Shown: positions 8,214 through 18,077, numbered from the stretch's first letter. The stretch is DNA of 52,076 nucleotides from an uncultured Bacilli bacterium (GCA_947626115.1 CANQQX010000006.1:1-52076); one strand, 5' to 3'. The notes: generated by a model not told the origin, from the letters alone. A program made the numbers and translations.

Positions 8214-10450
8214 CTTTCACTCTTTACTAATACTTCTCTTGGCTTAGAACCATTTTGTGGTCCTACTATTCCTCTTGCTTCAAGTAAATCAATCATACGA
8301 GCTGCTCGATTAAACCCAAATCTAAATTTTCTTTGAATTAACGAAGCGCTTATTTTACCTGTTTGCATTGCAAATTCCACAATTTCATTATACATTGGAT
8401 CATCATAATCATCATCTCCATTACCACTGCCAGAAGATGAATTACTAGAAGCCGCTACTGTCATATCTTCATATGATACTTTTAGTTGCTTTGAACAATA
8501 ATTAATTAATTTATTAATTTCTTCATCAGAGATAAAACAACCTTGAATACGCATTGGTGTATTTTCACCCATCGGTAGGTATAACATATCACCTTTACCA
8601 AGTAATTTTTCGGCTCCACTCATATCAAGTGCTGTTCTTGAATCAATTTGACTAGCAACCGCAAAACAAATTCTTGATGGAATGTTTGCTTTAACTACAC
8701 CAGTGATAACATCAGTTGATGGTCTTTGGGTTGCCACAATTAAATGAATACCAGCAGCTCTCGCCATTTGGGTAATACGCATAATTGAATCTTCTACTTC
8801 TTTAGATGCTACTAACATTAAATCAGCAAGTTCATCGATAATTACTACCCAGAAAGGCATTTTAGGAAGTGGTGATTCTGGATGTTTCCGATTTTCTTTT
8901 TCAATTTTTTCATTATATTCGCTAATCTTTTTAACACCATTTTCCGCAAAAGTATCATATCTTTTTTCCATTTCTCTAACAACATTTTGTAACATTATTG
9001 AGGCTTTTTTCGGATCACTTACAACCGGACAATACAAATGCGGCGTACCATTATAATTAGTAAGTTCAACCTTTTTTGGGTCAACCATAATTAACTTAAC
9101 TTCATTGGGATTATAATTCATTAAAATAGAACAAATAATAGAGTTAATACAAACTGATTTACCACTACCAGTAGAACCTGCTACTAAAAGATGTGGCATT
9201 TTGGCCATATCAGCCACAATTGGTTTACCCATTAAGTTCTTACCTAAAGTAATCATAATATCATATTTATTACGCATATTTAAATTGGCTTCTAATATTT
9301 CTCTAAATGGGACAGCACTAATACTTTCATTAGGGATTTCAATACCTATCGTACTTTTACCAGGAATTGGTGCTTCAATTCTGACATCTTTGGCAGCAAG
9401 TGCTAAAGCAATTTCTTTATTAATTGATAAAATTCTACTTACTTTAGTTCCAGCAGGAACTACTACTTCATATTGCGTAACAGCAGGTCCGACATGAATA
9501 TCTACCACCTTACCAGTAATTTGGAAATCTTTTAAAACATTTTCTAGAATGTCTTTATTTTTTAAAGTATAAGCATCATTTGTATTCTTTTTTGTTGCTT
9601 TAACTTCATTTAAAATACTTAAAGGTGGTAATTTATATTTACCAACAATTACTGGTTCTTCTACTTCTTCAACTACTACCGGTTCAACTGGAATAACTTC
9701 TTTGGCCTCGGTCATTTTATTTTTTACATCAGCAAGCGAATTAATAACAATTTTTTCATTTTTCTTTTCTTGGGCAGGTATTTCTTTCACCACTTCTTCA
9801 CTTACATCAGCCAAAGTTGGCTCGTTATTTTCTTCGTCATCATCTTCATCACTTAAGGCTTTATTATTTTTAACAAAATTTCTTATCTTATCTAATAATT
9901 CACTCATTGTTAAATCAAGAAGTAAAACTACACCAACAATACCAGCAATTACTAAAACGATTATTGTACCAGTTCTCGCAAATAAGAAATAAAGGCCACT
10001 AATAAAAACGGCTCCAATAATACCACCACCAATGGCAATCGTCGTATTACCGGTATCTAAAACTGAATTAGCCATATTAATAGTATGTATTCTATCCATA
10101 AATTGATCAAAAGTTATTTTAATAATATCAACAGGATTTTCAATTTTATTTAAGAAAGTAAAATGACTAGCAACTAAAATAACAATCATAATTAAATAAA
10201 ATCCAATTAAACGAGATGAGAAAAATTTTGGCATTTTTCTTTTAAATACCATAAATAATCCTACTAATAAAAGATATATATCAAAAACTATCCACCAAGA
10301 GCCAAGTAAAAACATGCCAAATTCTTTAATTAAAGTTCCGACATAGCCAAAGCCAAAACCAATTATGCCAACAATTGCTAAAATTAATCCAGTAAGTTCT
10401 ATACTCATTCCTGGTTTATTTGTTTCTTTTGATTTTTTTCGCTTTGCCAT
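8201..10450 (-). CDS. ftsK: FtsK/SpoIIIE DNA translocase
   Basis: Septal DNA pump of 749 residues that clears chromosome from the closing division or sporulation septum. It has four N-terminal membrane helices within about 20-180, an acidic linker (DEDDDEENNE), the alpha-beta motor and a C-terminal gamma winged helix. Walker A GSTGSGKS, Walker B VVIIDELADLM and the ATQRPSTDVITG stretch are intact; the gamma domain carries ISASLIQRKFRFGFNRAA, which in the family reads KOPS/SRS sequences. The frame extends to 10462, but GGTGAT just before the ATG at 10450 (MAKRKK) marks the start. In a spore former this copy may serve as SpoIIIE; the sequence does not separate the two roles. Confidence 0.95.
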   Translation of the reverse strand: MAKRKKSKETNKPGMSIELTGLILAIVGIIGFGFGYVGTLIKEFGMFLLGSWWIVFDIYLLLVGLFMVFKRKMPKFFSSRLIGFYLIMIVILVASHFTFLNKIENPVDIIKITFDQFMDRIHTINMANSVLDTGNTTIAIGGGIIGAVFISGLYFLFARTGTIIVLVIAGIVGVVLLLDLTMSELLDKIRNFVKNNKALSDEDDDEENNEPTLADVSEEVVKEIPAQEKKNEKIVINSLADVKNKMTEAKEVIPVEPVVVEEVEEPVIVGKYKLPPLSILNEVKATKKNTNDAYTLKNKDILENVLKDFQITGKVVDIHVGPAVTQYEVVVPAGTKVSRILSINKEIALALAAKDVRIEAPIPGKSTIGIEIPNESISAVPFREILEANLNMRNKYDIMITLGKNLMGKPIVADMAKMPHLLVAGSTGSGKSVCINSIICSILMNYNPNEVKLIMVDPKKVELTNYNGTPHLYCPVVSDPKKASIMLQNVVREMEKRYDTFAENGVKKISEYNEKIEKENRKHPESPLPKMPFWVVIIDELADLMLVASKEVEDSIMRITQMARAAGIHLIVATQRPSTDVITGVVKANIPSRICFAVASQIDSRTALDMSGAEKLLGKGDMLYLPMGENTPMRIQGCFISDEEINKLINYCSKQLKVSYEDMTVAASSNSSSGSGNGDDDYDDPMYNEIVEFAMQTGKISASLIQRKFRFGFNRAARMIDLLEARGIVGPQNGSKPREVLVKSESEEE

Positions 10451-10539
10451 TATAATCACCATCTTAATTATAAACTAAATATCAAATTTTGACAATTAAT
10501 TCTAGATTTTATATAATTATTTTTGATTCGAGGGATATT

Positions 10540-11049
10540 ATGATTAATGTTGTTTTATTTGAACCAGAGATACCTACTAATACTGGTAATATTATGCGTA
10601 CTTGTATTGCTACTAATACTCACTTACATTTAATTAAACCACTAGGTTTTAGTTTAGATGATAAATATGTAAGAAGAAGTGGTGTCAACTATATCGATAA
10701 GTGTAAATATACTGTCTATGAAAATATTGATGAATTTTTTGCAAAAAACAAAGGTGAATATTATTTTTTAACTAGATATGGCCATAAACCACATACCTCA
10801 TTTGATTATAGTGATACATCTAAAAATATTTATTTCTTTTTTGGTAAAGAATCAACTGGTATTCCACCCAAAATATTAAAACCATACATTGATAGATGTT
10901 TAAGAATACCTATGACTAGTGATGTTCGGGCCTTAAACTTATCTAATACGGTAGCTATTGTAGTGTATGAAGCCTTAAGACAACAAGGATATCCTGATCT
11001 ATTATTTGATGAGCCACATAAATCTAAAAATTTCATTGAAGAAAGTTAA
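10540..11049 (+). CDS. trmL: tRNA (cytidine/uridine-34 2'-O)-methyltransferase TrmL
   Basis: SPOUT-class methyltransferase that uses SAM to methylate the ribose of wobble base 34 in leucine tRNAs. The family marks are complete: PEIPTNTGNIMRTC near the start, the FFFGKESTGIP loop and the knotted C-terminus RIPMTSDVRALNLSN. The frame is open from 10489, but GAGGG sits six bases before the ATG at 10540 (MINVVLFEPE), giving 169 residues, close to the ~155-160 usual for TrmL. A tRNA-Leu gene, a class of known substrate, is encoded at 21462-21547. Confidence 0.92.
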   Translation: MINVVLFEPEIPTNTGNIMRTCIATNTHLHLIKPLGFSLDDKYVRRSGVNYIDKCKYTVYENIDEFFAKNKGEYYFLTRYGHKPHTSFDYSDTSKNIYFFFGKESTGIPPKILKPYIDRCLRIPMTSDVRALNLSNTVAIVVYEALRQQGYPDLLFDEPHKSKNFIEES

Positions 11050-11117
11050 TATTTACTACTAAAAATTAGTATGTTATTATTAAATTAATAAAAATTGGAT
11101 AGAAATGAGTAAGTAAA

Positions 11118-11453
11118 ATGAAAACTATAATGCACTTTATATTAGTAGTAATTTGTATTTGTATATTCAGTATGTGGATAGCTTATAACAATATTACTTA
11201 TAAAAAAATTTCCGACATTGATAATGAAACTTTTAAAGAAAATTTTATTAATGTATTAAATGAAATAGAATGGGATCCTGATGAAGTAATAAATCTAATT
11301 GATGAAGATGATTGTGACATGATAATATGCTATAACTTTTTTTATAGAACTACTCGCTACTATGTAACTGCTTATCCTAATAGTGAAATTTATTCTATAA
11401 GTTCTTCTAAACATCCTAATGGTAATTATATATATTTAAATAAAAATGATTAA
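11118..11453 (+). CDS. Small exported or membrane-anchored protein, unknown function
   Basis: 111 residues: a hydrophobic N-terminal segment at about 4-23 (signal anchor) followed by an acidic domain with repeated aromatic residues (YNFFYRTTRYYVTAYP). I recognise no family. It begins 68 bases after trmL and is followed by a clear terminator, so it is either the second gene of that unit or a monocistron. Confidence 0.6.
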   Translation: MKTIMHFILVVICICIFSMWIAYNNITYKKISDIDNETFKENFINVLNEIEWDPDEVINLIDEDDCDMIICYNFFYRTTRYYVTAYPNSEIYSISSSKHPNGNYIYLNKND

Positions 11454-11468
11454 ATAAATTCTTATATT

Positions 11469-11496
11469 GAAGAAAATTCTTTCTTCATTTTTTTGT
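11469..11496 (+). terminator. Rho-independent terminator
   Basis: GAAGAAA (11469-11475) and TTTCTTC (11480-11486) with a 4-base loop, then A and seven T. Confidence 0.75.
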
Positions 11497-11579
11497 GTTT
11501 TTGTAACCATTTTTAAAATTTCGCATATATTATATGGTCTAAAATTTAGCTCTACCCCATATATTTTACTGGGTGACTT

Positions 11580-14144
11580 ATGATAAATTATAATGGTCTT
11601 AGTAATGATGAAGTAATTGAATCAAGAAAAAAATATGGTACTAATGAACTTGCCAAAGTAAAACAAAAAAATTTTTTTAGACTTTTACTGGAGTCATTAG
11701 GTGATCCGATTATTAAAATTCTTTTAATTGCTCTCGCTATCAAACTTTTATTTATTTTTTCGAAATATGATTGGTATGAAACAATTGGTATTGCTATTGC
11801 GGTAATGCTTGCTTCATTCATCTCAACAATTTCCGAATATGGTAGTGAAGCTGCTTTTAAAAGACTACAAAATGAAGTCAGTAAAATAAAAGTTAAAGTT
11901 TTAAGAGATAACAAATTACAAGAAGTAATAATTAATGAAATTGTCGTTGGTGATATTGTTGCACTTGCAACCGGTGATTCAATTCCTGCTGATGGAATAC
12001 TAATAAGCGGTTCTATATCTTGTAATGAGGCATCTTTAACTGGTGAATCGAAAGATATTAAAAAAAACACAAAAGAAAATAATCTTTTCCGGGGGTCAGT
12101 TGTAACTGCCGGCAATGGCAAAATGCTGGTTAAAAAAGTTGGTAATAACACTGAATATGGCAAAATATCTTTAGAAATTCAAGATAAAGATCCTACATCT
12201 CCTTTAAAAACCAGATTATATCATTTAGCCAAAATAATTAGTAAAATTGGTTATATTGGGGCTTTTATTGTTTCTTTGTCTTACTTATTTAATAAAATAG
12301 TTATTGAAAATAATTTTGATTTAGAGTTAATTATGACTACTATCACAACTCCTAAAGTTATTTTAAATTATCTTATCTATGCTCTTACTCTATCTGTAAC
12401 CATTATAATTGTTGCGGTCCCTGAAGGACTTCCGATGATGATTACTTTAGTACTATCATCTAATATGAAAAGAATGCTTAAAGATAATGTTTTAGTAAGA
12501 AAACCAATCGGTATTGAAACAAGTGGTAATATTAACTATCTTTTAACTGATAAAACAGGAACTCTTACTAAAGGCATTCTAGAAGTAACTAGTTTTATTT
12601 CACCCGATTTAAGAGTATTTAAAAAAGATAATGATTTAAAAGGTACTAAAATTTATGATGATATTTATAAAGCTATTATTTTAAATAATGAGAGTATTAT
12701 TAGTGACCATAATGTTATTGGGGGTAATGGGACTGATAAAGCTTTAATCAATTTTTTAAAAATAAAATCGGATATGCCCAAAATTACTAAACGAATACCT
12801 TTTGATAGTGAAACTAAATTTAGTGCTATTTATTTAGATAATGATGTCTATTTAAAAGGAGCTATGGAAACAATTTTACCTAAATGTACTAAATATTTAA
12901 CTAGTAAAGGTGAAGAAAAATTAATCTTAAATGATAAAATATTTACAAGAGAAATTGATAAATATACGAAAAAAGGTATTCGCATAATCGTCCTTGCTAA
13001 AGGAAATAATACAAGTGATAATTTAACTTTTTTAGGCTTTGTTACTTTAAAAGATGAGTTAAGGAGTGAAGCTAAAGAAGGAATAAGCTTAATTAGAAAT
13101 GCTGGCATTAACGTAATTATGATTACGGGTGATGCGAAAGATACCGCCAAAAATATTGCGAAAGACTGTGGTATTGTTACTGATCCCACTGATTTAATTT
13201 TAACAAGTAGTGAGTTTAATAATTTAGATGATGAAGAAGTTAGTAAAATAATTAGTAGATTAAAAATTGTAGCAAGAGCTCTTCCCCAAGATAAAAGTAG
13301 GCTTGTTAACCTTCTTGAAAAAATGAATTATATTGTGGGAATGACTGGTGATGGTGTTAATGATGCTCCGGCTTTAAAACACGCTAATGTCGGTTTTGCC
13401 ATGGGAAGTGGTACTGAAGTTGCTAAAGAAGCTAGTGATATCGTTATTTTAGATAATAATATTTTATCAATTAGTAAAGCAATTCTTTATGGAAGAACTA
13501 TATTCAAAAGTATAAGAAGATTTGTAACTTACCAATTGACAGTTAATTTCACTGCTCTATTCTTATCAATTGTGGGATCATACATTGGTGTTAGTACACC
13601 AATTACCATTATTCAAATGTTATGGCTTAATATGATTATGGATACTTTTGCAGGACTTGCTTTCTCATATGAAGCGCCACTTAAATATTATATGGAACAT
13701 AAACCGAAAAAATTAGATGAACCAATTATTAATAAATATATGTATTCGCAAATTATATGGAATGCTATGTATTCAGCAATACTTTGCATATTATTTTTAA
13801 AATTACCGATATTTAAAGAAATAGTTAGAAGTGATTATAAACATTTTATGACATCTTACTTTGCTTTATTTATCTTTATTGGCATCTTTAATGCTTTTAA
13901 TGCCAGAACTGAAAGATTAAATATTTTATCTAATATTTCTAAAAACAAAGTTTTTCTAATTGTTTTCTCTTTTATAATAATTGCCCAAATATTTTTAATC
14001 TATAATGGCGGTAATTTATTTAGAACTTATGGTATGACTATCTTTGAGCTATTATTTGTTATTATTTTAGCCTTTACAGTTATTCCAATGGATTTCTTAA
14101 GAAAAATTATTTTAAAGAAAAAGAAAATTAAAATAGAAGTATAA
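11580..14144 (+). CDS. P-type calcium-transporting ATPase (P2 type)
   Basis: Ion-pumping ATPase of 854 residues, the usual length for bacterial P2-type Ca2+ ATPases. It carries actuator TGES (in NEASLTGES), the membrane PEGLP motif before the phosphorylation site, DKTGTLTKG with the phosphorylated Asp, MITGDAKDTA and the hinge MTGDGVNDAPALKHANVG. The later membrane helices carry the QMLWLNMIMDT motif typical of the PMCA/SERCA branch, which supports Ca2+ over Na+/K+ or Mn2+; the exact ion is inferred. It would expel Ca2+ from the cell. GGGTGA lies close to the ATG. It is monocistronic, with a hairpin after the stop. Confidence 0.9.
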   Translation: MINYNGLSNDEVIESRKKYGTNELAKVKQKNFFRLLLESLGDPIIKILLIALAIKLLFIFSKYDWYETIGIAIAVMLASFISTISEYGSEAAFKRLQNEVSKIKVKVLRDNKLQEVIINEIVVGDIVALATGDSIPADGILISGSISCNEASLTGESKDIKKNTKENNLFRGSVVTAGNGKMLVKKVGNNTEYGKISLEIQDKDPTSPLKTRLYHLAKIISKIGYIGAFIVSLSYLFNKIVIENNFDLELIMTTITTPKVILNYLIYALTLSVTIIIVAVPEGLPMMITLVLSSNMKRMLKDNVLVRKPIGIETSGNINYLLTDKTGTLTKGILEVTSFISPDLRVFKKDNDLKGTKIYDDIYKAIILNNESIISDHNVIGGNGTDKALINFLKIKSDMPKITKRIPFDSETKFSAIYLDNDVYLKGAMETILPKCTKYLTSKGEEKLILNDKIFTREIDKYTKKGIRIIVLAKGNNTSDNLTFLGFVTLKDELRSEAKEGISLIRNAGINVIMITGDAKDTAKNIAKDCGIVTDPTDLILTSSEFNNLDDEEVSKIISRLKIVARALPQDKSRLVNLLEKMNYIVGMTGDGVNDAPALKHANVGFAMGSGTEVAKEASDIVILDNNILSISKAILYGRTIFKSIRRFVTYQLTVNFTALFLSIVGSYIGVSTPITIIQMLWLNMIMDTFAGLAFSYEAPLKYYMEHKPKKLDEPIINKYMYSQIIWNAMYSAILCILFLKLPIFKEIVRSDYKHFMTSYFALFIFIGIFNAFNARTERLNILSNISKNKVFLIVFSFIIIAQIFLIYNGGNLFRTYGMTIFELLFVIILAFTVIPMDFLRKIILKKKKIKIEV

Positions 14145-14145
14145 A

Positions 14146-14173
14146 ATTCGAATGTAAAAGTTCGAGTTTTTAT
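14146..14173. terminator. Hairpin between the Ca2+ ATPase and the convergent surface gene
   Basis: ATTCGAA (14146-14152) pairs with TTCGAGT over an 8-base loop and is followed by TTTTTATTT. Confidence 0.6.
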
Positions 14174-14179
14174 TTATTA

Positions 14180-15676
14180 TTATATTGCAAGAGCTATGCG
14201 AAAACTATAATATTTTTCTGCACCACCAATCCATGAAGAAAAATAAAATTGACCTGTTAGAACACCATCGCTATTAATCCCACCACGAAAAGGCCAAGGA
14301 TCTGATAAATCAACAAAATTAGAGTTATCAGCATACCAACTACTATGGAGACCATTCCAACCACTACTTTCTAAATATTTATAAAATGGTCCAAGTTCTC
14401 CTGTGGCATCGCCTAAGATTCTTTTATTATATGAATCTCTTGAACTATCGGCTGAATACTCATCTATATATCCTTTGGCCACCTGATTTTCTAATTCACT
14501 TGTATCAAATCCACTACTACTAATTTGACCCTTTACACAAGCTGCCATATATTCCCAAGCACCACCACTCATATCATATACTCCACCTATATTACCGGTA
14601 GTAGATGCTAAATAGCCAAAAGCAGTATTCCATGGTTGAGTATTTACCTTATCAGTACTTTCAGCAGTTATTCCTGGATATATTCTTTGATCAATATTAG
14701 AAGTTGCAGAATATCCTGTTTTAAAATCAGCCGAATTATTTGTATTTACTTCATTTCCTATTCCATATGCAGAGTGAGATAAATATGCTACCGCTCCCCA
14801 TTCTGTATTTTTTAACATATGGCTATCTAAATCTCTTTCATAATTATATGAATTCATAAACATATTTTTTATTGATATATTACGCCATGAATATACATCT
14901 GGTTTTATTATTATTTCATCACGTGCTTCACTATCTACTCCCGCATTATTTGCATTTGTTGCATCTTTATATCCCGTTTCAAACTTTCCTACCCATATAC
15001 CATTTAAATCTTTAGTACCTAATGTAAATGCTGGATGTGTATAATATTTATTTAATTCTGCTTCATTTTCGTTCATTTTTGGTATACTATTTGGTGTTCC
15101 AAATTTTATATCTATTAATCGTGAATTACTGCCAGCTACCTTCCAAAATGCAGTATCATTTTCACGATTACTTTGATCATCTGTTAATTGACTAAAAGTA
15201 TAAGATTCACTATATTCACCTAAATCCCATATCTTATATTGATATCTTGGTATCCAGACAAAGTAACTTTCAATGTCATCTTCTATTATATGATCTCCTA
15301 CTTTATAATTTGTATTACTGGGACTATCTATTAATATAATTGCATTGGCCCATCTTTTCTCACTATAGTTATACCATTCACTATTTTCGTTAGCATAATA
15401 AACATCACCATTTGGTTTTATTTCGACCGGGATTAAATGATCCTTTAATACAGGATCTGCTCCATTTAATGTTTTATCTACCCATTTAGTCTTATGTATA
15501 CCACTTTTTTCATATAATTCATCTATAGCTTCTTCAACATTTGTTTTATTATGATTATTATACGTTACTTTATTACTTTCGATATAGGCATCTACTGCAT
15601 ATACTGTTGATATTGATAATATTAATCCTACTATTACTCCTAGTATAAATATATATTTATTATTTACTTTTCTCAT
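14180..15676 (-). CDS. Membrane-anchored FGE-sulfatase/C-type-lectin-like surface protein (paralogue 1)
   Basis: 498 residues: an N-terminal signal anchor (about 8-30), a conserved linker (VEEAIDELYEKSG) and an exported domain resembling the formylglycine-generating-enzyme fold. That fold shows in FVWIPRYQYKIWD, HPAFTLG, NGIWVGKFETG, NTEWGAVAYL, GVYDMSGGAWEYMA and the final PWPFRGG...SFRIALA. No cysteine pair of a true FGE is seen, so I read it as a ligand-binding C-type-lectin-like domain, not an enzyme. A paralogue at 39116-40603 matches closely except over the last ~60 residues, where the pocket of this fold lies. Transcription starts from a promoter with an eight-G spacer shared with two other surface genes, and the leader AGAAGGTTATTATA is conserved with the paralogue. 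Confidence 0.75.
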   Translation of the reverse strand: MRKVNNKYIFILGVIVGLILSISTVYAVDAYIESNKVTYNNHNKTNVEEAIDELYEKSGIHKTKWVDKTLNGADPVLKDHLIPVEIKPNGDVYYANENSEWYNYSEKRWANAIILIDSPSNTNYKVGDHIIEDDIESYFVWIPRYQYKIWDLGEYSESYTFSQLTDDQSNRENDTAFWKVAGSNSRLIDIKFGTPNSIPKMNENEAELNKYYTHPAFTLGTKDLNGIWVGKFETGYKDATNANNAGVDSEARDEIIIKPDVYSWRNISIKNMFMNSYNYERDLDSHMLKNTEWGAVAYLSHSAYGIGNEVNTNNSADFKTGYSATSNIDQRIYPGITAESTDKVNTQPWNTAFGYLASTTGNIGGVYDMSGGAWEYMAACVKGQISSSGFDTSELENQVAKGYIDEYSADSSRDSYNKRILGDATGELGPFYKYLESSGWNGLHSSWYADNSNFVDLSDPWPFRGGINSDGVLTGQFYFSSWIGGAEKYYSFRIALAI

Positions 15677-15704
15677 TTATAATAACCTTCTTTATTATAA
15701 GATT

Positions 15705-15732
15705 ATTATAATATACCCCCCCCGAGAGTCAA
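15705..15732 (-). promoter_or_regulatory. Promoter with G8 spacer tract (surface gene 14180-15676)
   Basis: On the minus strand: -35 TTGACT (15727-15732), a 16-bp spacer containing eight G (plus-strand C at 15716-15723) and -10 TATAAT (15705-15710), then 28 bases to the ATG. The same layout recurs at 26891-26918 and 51745-51772. A homopolymer between -35 and -10 can change spacer length by slippage. Confidence 0.75.
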
Positions 15733-15753
15733 TAGAATTTCCAAAAAAATAGT

Positions 15754-17871
15754 TTAATTTTTAATCAAACTATCTTCTTTTATTAATTTCTCAATATTTT
15801 TATAATTATATTTTTCATAGTTACTATTTTTAATTATTTTATCAATATTTTTTACTTTCTTACTTTTTAAATAATTAATTAAAGTATCTAAATCTATATT
15901 ATTAAATTTAACTACTTCATCTACTAAATCATATAACTCATTATATTCTTCTATCTCATTCTTATTATTAAAGCCAATCTTTTTATCATTTATCGTATCA
16001 TCAGTAATAAAGATAAATGTATTATTAAAATAGATCTTTTCACCCCTGTTATCAGTAATAACTTTCTCTTTTAAAATATCCTTAATTAAATCTTTAATAT
16101 TTTGATGGGCCTCTTTATAATTATCAAATAAAATAATAGTAAAATTGTTATTCTTAAGTCTACTAAATAAGTGTTCATCATTATAACCAACATAGCCTTG
16201 GGTTGTACCTAGTAATTTATTGATATCATAAGAAGTTTTATATTCTTTTAAATCAATTCTTAAGAAAGTTGCTCCAGGAATATTCTCAGCATATTTTTTT
16301 ACAATAGTACTTTTGCCTAAAAATGAACCACCTTCTAAATATACTTTTAAAAATCCTTCTTTATTTAATAAATTATTTCTAATTAAATTACTAATAGTTT
16401 TCGTATAATTATTAACATTATATAATTTTTTATCTATTTGTTTTTCAATATCTTTTAAGAAACTTAGTTTTTCTTTGGTAAATATCATATTAGTTTTATT
16501 TTCTAAAACACTAATAATATCGCTTTCTTGTATTTTAGGCTTTTTATTTACTTGATAATGTTTTAATTTGTCTTTAATTTTTAATTCTTCTTGATATAAT
16601 TCTAAGGCTTTATCATAATTATTTTCTTTAATACTTTCTTCTTTTTGTTTTTTTATTTCTTCTATTCTTTTATACAATTCTTTTTTAGCAACACTATTAT
16701 TGCTTTGTGTTTTAACTTTTGAGCAAACTGAATCTAAAAAATCAATGGCCTTATCCGGATTTTTTTTGGTAGTAATAAATTTATCAGTATAATAAATAAT
16801 TTTATCTATCATGTTATTTGGAATAATTACGTTATGATGATTTTCATACTCACTTTTTACTTTTGAAAGTATTTCTTTAGTCTCACATTTATTTGGTTCA
16901 GAAACATTTATTACTTCAAACCTTCTCATTAAGGCTTTATCACCGGAGAAAAATTTATTGTATTCTTCGACGGTTGTTGCGCCGATTACTTTGATTTTAC
17001 CACGGGCTAGGGCTGGTTTAAAAATATCACCGGCGGTAATTGCTCCTTCGGCTCCACCAGCATTAACCATCGCATGAATTTCATCAATAAATAAAATAAT
17101 GTTGCCTTCACTTTCGAGCTCTTTAATGATTTTCGTAAGTTTTTCTTCAAATTCACCACGATATTTAGTTCCTGATACCAGTGAACCCATTTCTAAAGCC
17201 ACAATTTTGGTATCAAATAAATTATCTGGTACTTCTCTTTTCATAATCCGACGGGTGAGTTCTTCGACTATGGCAGTTTTACCAACACCTGCATCACCAA
17301 TTAAAATGGGATTATTTTTCTTCTTTCTTAAAATTGTTTCAATAATTAGATCAATCTCTTTATCTCTTCCTATGACACATTCATTAAAATCAACGGTATC
17401 ATTAAGTAAAATACCTGTTTCATATATTTCTAATTTTTTACTAGTAAGTTTATTACTTTTATTCAAAGATTCATACATTTCATCGATATCAATACCCATG
17501 CCTATTAAAAGACGAATAGCAATTCCTTCGCCTTCTTCTAGGATAGCCAAGACTAAATGTTTAGGCGTAACTAGCCCATTATTATTTTCTTTGGCATTTT
17601 CTAAAGCATTATTAATTACTCTTTTTAAAAGAGGCGTATATAAATTAAATTCACTAGCTTTAGTAGCACTCCCCACTACTAAAGTTAATTCTTTTTTAAA
17701 AGACTCATAAGTAAGTTTATAACTTTTTAAATAGTTAGCCATCTCTTCATCACACAAAAGAATAGATAAAAGTAAATGCTCTGTTCCCACATAAGGATGA
17801 TGAAGGGCATATCGCTCCCTTTCGGCGGTTTTAAAAATATTTGCTACATGGACACCAAAATTATTAAACAT
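15754..17871 (-). CDS. ClpC-like AAA+ protease-regulator ATPase with degenerate second ring
   Basis: 705 residues against about 810 for ClpC. A Clp N-domain with both repeats occupies about 1-145. The first AAA ring is complete: Walker A GDAGVGKT (192-199), Walker B IILFIDEIHA (about 258-267) and ALMRRF arginine fingers. A UVR-like coiled segment lies at 402-436. The second ring keeps Walker A (GGSFLGKST, about 514-522), but its Walker B reads IILFDN, with Asn in place of the catalytic Glu, and sensor 1 reads FITDD rather than an Asn-bearing form. That ring likely binds but does not hydrolyse ATP. I see no clear ClpP-docking loop, so this may be an unfoldase or adaptor rather than a protease partner. 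The gene stands alone and diverges from the adhesin gene. Confidence 0.8.
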   Translation of the reverse strand: MFNNFGVHVANIFKTAERERYALHHPYVGTEHLLLSILLCDEEMANYLKSYKLTYESFKKELTLVVGSATKASEFNLYTPLLKRVINNALENAKENNNGLVTPKHLVLAILEEGEGIAIRLLIGMGIDIDEMYESLNKSNKLTSKKLEIYETGILLNDTVDFNECVIGRDKEIDLIIETILRKKKNNPILIGDAGVGKTAIVEELTRRIMKREVPDNLFDTKIVALEMGSLVSGTKYRGEFEEKLTKIIKELESEGNIILFIDEIHAMVNAGGAEGAITAGDIFKPALARGKIKVIGATTVEEYNKFFSGDKALMRRFEVINVSEPNKCETKEILSKVKSEYENHHNVIIPNNMIDKIIYYTDKFITTKKNPDKAIDFLDSVCSKVKTQSNNSVAKKELYKRIEEIKKQKEESIKENNYDKALELYQEELKIKDKLKHYQVNKKPKIQESDIISVLENKTNMIFTKEKLSFLKDIEKQIDKKLYNVNNYTKTISNLIRNNLLNKEGFLKVYLEGGSFLGKSTIVKKYAENIPGATFLRIDLKEYKTSYDINKLLGTTQGYVGYNDEHLFSRLKNNNFTIILFDNYKEAHQNIKDLIKDILKEKVITDNRGEKIYFNNTFIFITDDTINDKKIGFNNKNEIEEYNELYDLVDEVVKFNNIDLDTLINYLKSKKVKNIDKIIKNSNYEKYNYKNIEKLIKEDSLIKN

Positions 17872-17992
17872 AAATATTCTCCCTTTACAATTCTATGTTC
17901 ATAATGGGCATTTTATAAATTTTTTATTCATCTTTTAATTAATTTAAAATGGGGTCGAAATTTGGAGAAAAATAGCGAAAACGACTAGTTTT

Positions 17993-18070
17993 GTGAAATT
18001 TTTGTGAAAATTTCCCCTAAAAAAAAGGAAATCGGCCGATGAGCGACGAATAATATAAGTGAAAGGAGGA
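17993..18070 (+). promoter_or_regulatory. Leader of the adhesin gene, homologous to the leader of the Rpn-like gene
   Basis: This stretch contains GAAATTTTTGTGAAAA, then AAAAAAAAGGAAATCGGCC, then ATATAAGTGAAAGGAGG. The same three blocks in the same order precede the unrelated Rpn-like gene (37477-37541, minus strand). The block spacing differs by an insertion of about 11 bases here. Part of it is the ribosome site; the rest may be a shared promoter or leader. The remaining 17872-17992 holds nothing else I can name; GGTC-like repeats there do not fit a CtsR operator. Confidence 0.5.
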
Positions 18071-18077
18071 AAAATAT

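Noticed and set aside
9201-9992. Open frames antisense to ftsK
   Set aside because: They overlap conserved FtsK motifs read on the other strand and are Ser/Leu-rich shadows without start signals.
17940-18000. CtsR operator upstream of the Clp gene
   Set aside because: GGTCGAAATTTGG is present but the tandem GGTCAAA heptamers of CtsR sites are not.
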